This document shows, piece by piece, positions 58,763-64,000 of a stretch of 64,000 nucleotides of DNA; the stretch's first letter is position 1, and each line of letters opens with the position of its first letter. This DNA comes from Hymenobacter latericoloratus. Lineage in GTDB: Bacteria > Bacteroidota > Bacteroidia > Cytophagales > Hymenobacteraceae. The DNA is taken from positions 1-64,000 of the forward strand of contig NZ_JACHNV010000007.1 in NCBI RefSeq assembly GCF_014199535.1, in the 5' to 3' direction. Below the pieces are notes generated by a model, which saw only the letters and a list, made by a program, of their open reading frames with translations, did no database searches and was not told the origin of the DNA. A program made the position numbers and the translations under genes.

Positions 58763-59455
58763 CTATTGATTCAGCCACTGGCTCTGTAAAATCAGGTTGG
58801 GGTCAGGACACAAGGCGGGCCATTTCTCCCGCTCCTCCGGTAAGGCTACCCCCGGAAAGTCGCCGGAACGGCCTTCCAGATCGGCAATAACCTGGAAGTG
58901 CAGGTGGGGCGGCCAGTCGCCATTTTCGGGGGCGGGGCCTACTTCCGTGAAGGTTTCGCCTTTTTCGATGCGCATGCCGGGGCGCAGCAGCAGGGTTTCG
59001 CGGCGGCTGAGGTGGCCGTAGAGGGTATAGAAAACGGTATCCTCCAGCTGATGCTGCAGGATAACGGTAGGGCCGTAGTCGCCGAAGTGGTCGTTGTCTT
59101 GCACGCTGTGCACCAGCGCGTCCAGCGGGGCCAACACGGGTGTACCGGCCCGCAGCCATACATCCACGCCCAGGTGCAGGGAGCGAGCGGGCACGGCCGG
59201 GTCGCCGAACAGGCCGGGGCTGCGCCGGTAGATAACGCGGTTTTCGAGGTAGCCGCCTACCCCAATGTGAGCGTTCTGCGCTTCCAGCAGCCGGCCTACC
59301 AGCTCCTCAAAAGCGGCGGTGTCGCGCAGGTCGGCATTCTGGAGTACGGGGTTGGCGGCCGTAAAATCGAGGCGGGCTACATCGGGGGCGTTCAGATCAA
59401 CGGGCAGCACAGGGCTGAATTCGTGTTGATGACGCTCAAGCAGGGAAGCAAGCAT
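58763..59455 (-). CDS. M23-family metallopeptidase (LytM/lysostaphin-type)
   Basis: The 230-residue product contains the zinc-site motifs of M23 endopeptidases: HLGVDVW (H-x-G-x-D-like), LYGHLS, and HLHFQV (H-x-H). M23 enzymes cut peptidoglycan cross-links or other Gly-rich peptides. No signal peptide is visible with ATG 59455, so it may be cytoplasmic or have a non-classical route; ATG 59506 only adds a weak hydrophobic stretch (PFLPCYYFSM). It lies close to namZ, another wall-active enzyme. Confidence 0.85.
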   Translation of the reverse strand: MLASLLERHQHEFSPVLPVDLNAPDVARLDFTAANPVLQNADLRDTAAFEELVGRLLEAQNAHIGVGGYLENRVIYRRSPGLFGDPAVPARSLHLGVDVWLRAGTPVLAPLDALVHSVQDNDHFGDYGPTVILQHQLEDTVFYTLYGHLSRRETLLLRPGMRIEKGETFTEVGPAPENGDWPPHLHFQVIADLEGRSGDFPGVALPEEREKWPALCPDPNLILQSQWLNQ

Positions 59456-59647
59456 GGAGAAATAATAACAAGGCAGGAAAGGCCGCCCGGTAGCAGCCGT
59501 GAACAATACGCGTGAGCTACGCTGCAGCTACCAAGCCTCAGCAAGCAAAAGGGCTACGGGCAGGGCCGTGGATTCGGCCCTGCCGACGCAAGATTTTGTA
59601 CGTAAGCTCAACGCGGCGCAAGCTACGGCGTACGCCACATTATCCTG

Positions 59648-59655
59648 TATTTTTG
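59648..59655 (+). promoter_or_regulatory. Possible -7 element of the PaaE-like gene
   Basis: TATTTTTG matches TAnnTTTG and lies 52 bp before ATG 59708. No TTG at the usual distance upstream. Confidence 0.35.
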
Positions 59656-59707
59656 CCCCTCTTTCCCTGAACCCTCAGGTTTCTACCTCCCCCGAAGTCC
59701 TTTTGTA

Positions 59708-60814
59708 ATGAGCAGTGCCTACCTTACCCTGAACGTTGTTGAGCTAACCCACGAAACGCCCGACGCCGTTACCATTCACTTCGAACATCCGGACCGCCAG
59801 GCCGTGGCCTGCCAGCCCGGCCAGTTCCTGACGTTGATTTTACCCTGCGGGCCCGGCGGCAAAAAGGAGCGCCGGGCGTACTCGCTCAGCAGCACGCCCG
59901 CCGAGGCTCCGCGCCTAGCCGTTACGGTAAAGCGCGTATCAGGGGGGCTGGTGAGCAATTACCTGCTCGATACCGTGCGGGTAGGGCAGCAGGTGGAGGT
60001 AATGGCCCCACTGGGCAACTTCACCCTCACGCCCCAGCCCAACGCGGCCCGCTCCATTGTGCTGGTAGGGGCCGGCTCTGGCATCACGCCCCTGATGAGC
60101 ATGCTGAAAGCCGTGCTGCGCGAGGAGCCCCGGAGCCAGGTGCTACTGGTGTACGGCAACCGCAACGAGCAGTCGGTGATTTTTGCCGAGCAGCTGCGGC
60201 GCCTGGAGCAGCAGTACGCCGGCCGTTTGCAGGTAGAGCACGTGTACAGCCAGCCCATTACCCCCACCTCGGGCCACCAGCACACTGGCCGCCTCAACCG
60301 CACCATGCTGCTGCGTATTCTGGAGCAGCGCCACCAGTTTCCGGCCGCCCAGGCCGAGTATTACCTCTGCGGCCCCGAGGGGATGATGACGGAAGCCTAC
60401 GCCGCCCTGGAGCTGCTGGGCGTGCCGGCCAGCCGCATCCGCCGCGAGAGTTTTGTGGCCGCCGCCGATGCCTCGGAAACGGCCGCCGCCCAGCCCAGCG
60501 GGCACGGCGACGTATCGACCGCCGCTGATGACACGCCGGGCGCTTACACCGTGACCATTCACTACGAAGGCTCGGAGTACCAGGTAGCCGTAGCGCCCAA
60601 CCAGACAATCCTAGAAGCGGCCCTCGACCAGGACATCGACCTGCCGTACTCCTGCCAGGCGGGGCTGTGCACCGCCTGCCGGGGCAAGTGCCTCTCGGGC
60701 AAGGTTCACCTCGATGAGCGGGAAGGCCTCTCCGACTCCGAAATAAAACAAGGCTACGTGCTGACCTGTGTCGGCCATCCGCTCACGGCCGACGTAGTGA
60801 TTGAAATAGATTAG
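59708..60814 (+). CDS. PaaE-like flavin/2Fe-2S reductase
   Basis: The 368-residue electron-transfer protein has an FAD domain (RRAYSLSSTP), an NAD(P)H domain (VGAGSGITPLMSMLK, YLCGPEGMM) and a C-terminal plant-type 2Fe-2S ferredoxin domain. The cluster cysteines are Cys316, 321, 324 and a later one in VLTCVGHPL. It resembles PaaE, the reductase of phenylacetyl-CoA epoxidase, and the related hydroxylase reductases. No paaABCD genes are nearby, so the partner is unknown. Confidence 0.88.
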   Translation: MSSAYLTLNVVELTHETPDAVTIHFEHPDRQAVACQPGQFLTLILPCGPGGKKERRAYSLSSTPAEAPRLAVTVKRVSGGLVSNYLLDTVRVGQQVEVMAPLGNFTLTPQPNAARSIVLVGAGSGITPLMSMLKAVLREEPRSQVLLVYGNRNEQSVIFAEQLRRLEQQYAGRLQVEHVYSQPITPTSGHQHTGRLNRTMLLRILEQRHQFPAAQAEYYLCGPEGMMTEAYAALELLGVPASRIRRESFVAAADASETAAAQPSGHGDVSTAADDTPGAYTVTIHYEGSEYQVAVAPNQTILEAALDQDIDLPYSCQAGLCTACRGKCLSGKVHLDEREGLSDSEIKQGYVLTCVGHPLTADVVIEID

Positions 60815-61042
60815 CTGGCCCAGGGGTTCGGGCGGAAGGCAGGGGTAGGCAAGGAGCCAGCCTGCTTTTCGCCACGGCTTGTTTTGCCGGCCCGCAGCCG
60901 AACAACCGGCCCTGAGCAACGGTTATTGCTGTTCAGGTTAGCTGGTAGCCAATATGTTGCTACATTGTTCGAACCTGACAGGCGCGTTCAAAGTACTATC
61001 CCTTTGCGGCGTGCCTTGTGGTCTGCCTTTTTTACGTAAGCT

Positions 61043-62782
61043 ATGACATACTCTGCCCCCGCGGCCGACCTGGCAACTGAAACCCAGCGTCCGCCCCGCC
61101 AATACCTCCCTGAGTCGTTCACCGTGACGGAATGGGCCGCCATTGAACCGTACTTTATTGAGTTGCGCGACCGGGTCATTCGCTCGGCCCCGGAGCTGGA
61201 GCAGTGGCTGCTGAACCGCTCGGAGCTGGAATCGGTGCTGAGTGAGGACCTGGCCTGGCGCTACATCCGCATGACCTGCGACACCCAGGACCAAGCCCAG
61301 GCCGAGGCCTTTCAGTATTTCGTGAGCGAAATTGAGCCCAACGTAGCCCCCTACGACCACGCCCTGAACGAGAAGATGATGGCTTCCGAGTTTCTCGGGG
61401 AGTTGGACCCGGCTCGGTACCGCATCTTTGTGCGCTCGGTGCGCCAGGCCCTGGAAATCTATCGGGCCGAGAACATTCCGCTGAAAACCGAAATCAGCAC
61501 CAAGCAGCAGCAATACGCGGCCATTGCCGGGGCCATGACCGTGACGCTGGACGGCGAGGAGTTGACCCTGCCCCGCGCCGCCGACCGCCTCAAAAGCCCC
61601 GACCGCGCCGTGCGCGAGCAGGCCTGGCGGGCTATTCAGGAGCGGCGCCTGCAGGATGCTACCCCCCTCGATGCGCTGTACACTGAGTTGATTGGCCTGC
61701 GCCACCAGGTAGCCCAAAACGCCGGTTTCGCGAACTTCCGCGACTATATGTTCGCGGCCCTGGGACGCTTCGATTATACCCCGCAGGATACGTTCGACTT
61801 TCACCGGGCCATTCGGGAAACGGTGGTGCCCCTGATTGACGACCTTGACCTGGAGCGCCGCCAGGACCTGGCCCTGCCCGAGCTGCGCCCCTGGGACCTG
61901 GACGTGGACGTTTCGGGCAAGGCTCCGCTGCGGCCCTTTGAAACCGGCGAGGAGCTGCTCGAAAAGACCGTTACGGTGTTCGACCGCCTGGACCCGTTCC
62001 TGGGTCAGTGCCTGCGCACCATGCGCGAAATGGGCAACCTTGATCTGGAGTCGCGCAAGGGCAAGGCGCCCGGCGGCTACAACTACCCCCTCGACGAAAC
62101 CGGGGTGCCGTTCATCTTCATGAATGCCACCAGCTCCCTGCGCGACGTGGTGACCATGCTGCACGAAGGCGGCCACGCCGTGCACTCCTTCCTGACCCGC
62201 CGCTTACCCCTGAGCGCCGACAAGCACCCGCCATCCGAGGTGGCCGAGCTGGCTTCCATGAGCATGGAGCTCATTAGCATGGACCACTGGAACGTGTTCT
62301 TCACGGATGAGGACGAGCTGCGCCGGGCCAAGAAAACCCACCTGGAAAGTGTGCTCGAAACCTTTCCCTGGGTTGCCACCATTGATAAGTTTCAGCACTG
62401 GGTGTATGAAAATCCGGGACATACAGTGGAAGCCCGCCACCAGCGCTGGACCCAGATTTTCGATGAGTTCAACCAGCGCACCGTGAGCTGGCAGGGCCTG
62501 GAGCACATCAAGCCCTACCTCTGGCAGAAGCAGCTGCACCTCTACGAAGTGCCGTTCTACTACATTGAATACGCCATGGCCCAGCTGGGAGCCATTGCCG
62601 TATGGCGCAACTTCCGGCAGGACCCCGCGGCGGCCCTGCAGGGCTACCAGCGCGCCCTGGCCCTGGGCTACACGGCCCCCATCGGCGAGATTTATGCCGC
62701 CGCCGGCATCCGCTTCGATTTCAGCACGGAATACCTGCGCACGCTCGCCGATTTCGTGCGCGACGAAATGGCGAAGCTGTAG
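61043..62782 (+). CDS. M3-family oligoendopeptidase
   Basis: The 579-residue product is a cytoplasmic zinc oligopeptidase of the PepF/oligoendopeptidase F type. The zinc motif HEGGHAVH starts at residue 374, with the third ligand Glu in the following helix (SEVAELASMSMELISMDHW). The C-terminal HQRWTQIFDEFNQRTVSW, PFYYIEYAMAQLGA and GIRFDFSTEYLRTLADFV blocks are conserved in the family. Length fits (560-600). It degrades short peptides. The 228-bp spacer before it shows no exact promoter. Confidence 0.92.
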   Translation: MTYSAPAADLATETQRPPRQYLPESFTVTEWAAIEPYFIELRDRVIRSAPELEQWLLNRSELESVLSEDLAWRYIRMTCDTQDQAQAEAFQYFVSEIEPNVAPYDHALNEKMMASEFLGELDPARYRIFVRSVRQALEIYRAENIPLKTEISTKQQQYAAIAGAMTVTLDGEELTLPRAADRLKSPDRAVREQAWRAIQERRLQDATPLDALYTELIGLRHQVAQNAGFANFRDYMFAALGRFDYTPQDTFDFHRAIRETVVPLIDDLDLERRQDLALPELRPWDLDVDVSGKAPLRPFETGEELLEKTVTVFDRLDPFLGQCLRTMREMGNLDLESRKGKAPGGYNYPLDETGVPFIFMNATSSLRDVVTMLHEGGHAVHSFLTRRLPLSADKHPPSEVAELASMSMELISMDHWNVFFTDEDELRRAKKTHLESVLETFPWVATIDKFQHWVYENPGHTVEARHQRWTQIFDEFNQRTVSWQGLEHIKPYLWQKQLHLYEVPFYYIEYAMAQLGAIAVWRNFRQDPAAALQGYQRALALGYTAPIGEIYAAAGIRFDFSTEYLRTLADFVRDEMAKL

Positions 62783-62791
62783 CGCGGCTAC

Positions 62792-62854
62792 CCTCATTCC
62801 ACAACAAAGCCCCGGACCAAAGAGCTTGGTCCGGGGCTTTGTCGTGGAATGAGG
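62792..62854. terminator. Long bidirectional terminator hairpin
   Basis: 29 bases (62792-62820, CCTCATTCCACAACAAAGCC...) pair with 62826-62854 with one mismatch and a 5-base loop. It lies between the converging oligopeptidase and lipoprotein genes. Confidence 0.85.
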
Positions 62855-62871
62855 GGTAGGAAGCGGCGAGC

Positions 62872-63459
62872 CTAGTTTTGCAGGGTAAAGAGGGGGAGAG
62901 GTTTAAGCTTGCTGTACTTGCCCCCAAGTTGCTCTAGCTCGGCGGTGTGCACCTGCAGGTAGTTGTTGAAGCGGCTGGCCGCCTGGTCGTAGCGAATCCG
63001 GAAGTTAACCAACTGCGCGTCGGCCGACTGAATTTGGTCGGTGAGGGTTTTGACGGGCGCCGCCGGCTCCTGGTCAGCAGGCAGGGCTACAGCGTACACC
63101 ACCCGGAGCAGCGAGTCCTGGGCCGTATCATAGGCATCAATCAGCGCCGATTCGGCCATGCTTTGCTGGGTATAGCGGCGCTGGGCCAACCGGTCGTTGG
63201 CGTACTGAAGCTGGGCCAAGCGGGTGCGGTCGGCGCCCGGCTGGGTGGTCAGCTCCCGGAGCAGCTGCTGGGTAGCGCGGAGCTTGGCATCGTCGGAGGT
63301 TTGCATCTCATGCCAGCGAGCATCCACCGTGTCCCGCAGAATATCCAGCTGCACCTTCACGGCCTGGGCCGAAGCGGGGTCAATGCTTTTAGGAGTACGG
63401 TTGCAACTGATAGTAGTAAGGGTAGCCAGAACCAGGAATAGTGAAGTGAGGCGCTTCAT
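62872..63459 (-). CDS. Putative lipoprotein, helical, unknown function
   Basis: The 195-residue product has a lipobox TISC (Cys18) after LFLVLATLT. The mature part is helical and charged, with regular spacing (VKVQLDILRDTVDARWHEMQTSDDAKLRATQQLLREL, YANDRLAQRRYTQQSMAESALID), consistent with a long coiled coil or helical bundle. ATG 63459 is chosen because it gives MKRLTSLFLVL. I do not recognise a family. Confidence 0.75.
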   Translation of the reverse strand: MKRLTSLFLVLATLTTISCNRTPKSIDPASAQAVKVQLDILRDTVDARWHEMQTSDDAKLRATQQLLRELTTQPGADRTRLAQLQYANDRLAQRRYTQQSMAESALIDAYDTAQDSLLRVVYAVALPADQEPAAPVKTLTDQIQSADAQLVNFRIRYDQAASRFNNYLQVHTAELEQLGGKYSKLKPLPLFTLQN

Positions 63460-63634
63460 AAAAAACAACAAAATGGAAAGTAGTAGGCCAACGAATATTT
63501 AGCAAAAAAGGCTCATTAGGCAATGAAGCCCACAAAAAATACCACTGCCCGTTCGTGCTAAACCAGTAAAGCAACCGGTAGTATGCTGCCGGGACAGGCA
63601 GGCGGGGTTGACCGTTAACATCAGCAAATGGGTG

Positions 63635-63664
63635 TTCGTACTACCATCCGGCCGCGTACCTTTG
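63635..63664 (+). promoter_or_regulatory. Promoter candidate of thiL
   Basis: TTC (63635-63637), 19 bases and TACCTTTG (63657-63664) match the Bacteroidota consensus except for one base of the -33 element. It lies 77 bp before ATG 63742. Confidence 0.5.
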
Positions 63665-63741
63665 CGCCCCGCTGCTTTTGCGCTTGCCCTGAACCAACGC
63701 AACCTGCAAAATCGGCTTCATCTGAGAAAATCTGTGAACCT

Positions 63742-64000
63742 ATGACGCCCCTCGATAAAGTAGGTGAGTTCGGCCTGATTCGTCGGATTCAGGAAACCGT
63801 GCAGCTCCGCCAACCCAGCACCATCCTCGGCATCGGCGACGACGCCGCTATTCTAGCCCCGCCGGCCGGGCAGGAGGTCGTCGTTACCACCGATCTGCTG
63901 GTGGAAGGCGTGCACTTCGACCTCACCTTCTGCCCCCTGAAGCACCTGGGCTATAAGGCCGTGGCCGTAAACGTATCGGATGTGGCCGCCATGAATGCCC
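63742..64000 (+). CDS. thiL: Thiamine-monophosphate kinase, N-terminal part (cut by window end)
   Basis: 86 codons are visible: MTPLDKVGEFGLIRRIQE, then GIGDDAAILAPP (the acidic Mg-ATP loop), TTDLLVEGVHFDLTF and HLGYKAVAVNVSDVAAMNA. These are the hallmark blocks of ThiL, which phosphorylates thiamine monophosphate to the active diphosphate. The gene continues beyond the window. Confidence 0.95.
   Translation, partial: MTPLDKVGEFGLIRRIQETVQLRQPSTILGIGDDAAILAPPAGQEVVVTTDLLVEGVHFDLTFCPLKHLGYKAVAVNVSDVAAMNA

Overview
The window looks like a stretch of chromosome from a GC-rich member of the Bacteroidota, most likely Hymenobacter or a close relative (Cytophagales). The reasons are lineage markers: type IX secretion (T9SS) cargo with the C-terminal sorting domain, a PorV/PorQ-family protein next to a gingipain-type (C25) sortase-like protein, Bacteroidota promoters of the TTG-N19/20-TAnnTTTG type, DUF2911 and DUF1343 (NamZ) proteins, a PadR-PspC/GIN pair, and a very frequent GGGGTAG/CTACCCC oligomer. 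No rRNA, tRNA, CRISPR array, IS element or prophage was recognised. This identification rests on reading, not on a database search.

Layout. 1-6.4 kb: tail of an unknown gene, an aspartyl-protease/PDZ protein, an acyltransferase, an HSL-type esterase, a phasin-like protein and an ABC1/UbiB kinase. 6.4-11.5 kb: three paralogous secreted proteins of unknown function on the minus strand, with a coiled-coil/barrel protein between them on the plus strand. 11.5-20.4 kb: phosphoglucomutase, an APC permease, an SsuD-like flavin monooxygenase, 4-hydroxyphenylpyruvate dioxygenase, a DUF952 protein, a lipoprotein and a DUF2911 protein. 20.5-27.5 kb: a Uup-type ABC-F ATPase, a GT-C-like membrane protein, glutamate racemase and a YgiB/YgiC-like pair.

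27.5-38.3 kb is the main accessory block, a curli (functional amyloid) locus: csgE, csgF, csgG with an extra C-terminal barrel-like domain, a major curlin with its own strong promoter, a minor curlin, a CsgH-like chaperone, a TolB-propeller lipoprotein, and then a 1044-residue repeat protein with a T9SS sorting signal. The last gene is preceded by a 643-bp AT-rich spacer holding a promoter match and a terminator-like hairpin, so a non-coding RNA or a regulated leader is possible. No CsgD-type regulator is present.

38.7-64 kb is mainly housekeeping: an Isc Fe-S set (iscS, iscU, an unknown gene, iscA), methylmalonyl-CoA epimerase, TsaC/Sua5, a CCA-adding-type enzyme, the padR-pspC envelope-stress-like pair, porV plus a C25 sortase-like gene, dihydrofolate reductase, Met-tRNA formyltransferase, NamZ muramidase, an FtsX/LolE-type permease, an M23 peptidase, a PaaE-type reductase, an M3 oligopeptidase, a lipoprotein and the start of thiL. 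Many genes end in clear intrinsic terminators. Several spacers carry long inverted repeats that appear to belong to dispersed families.
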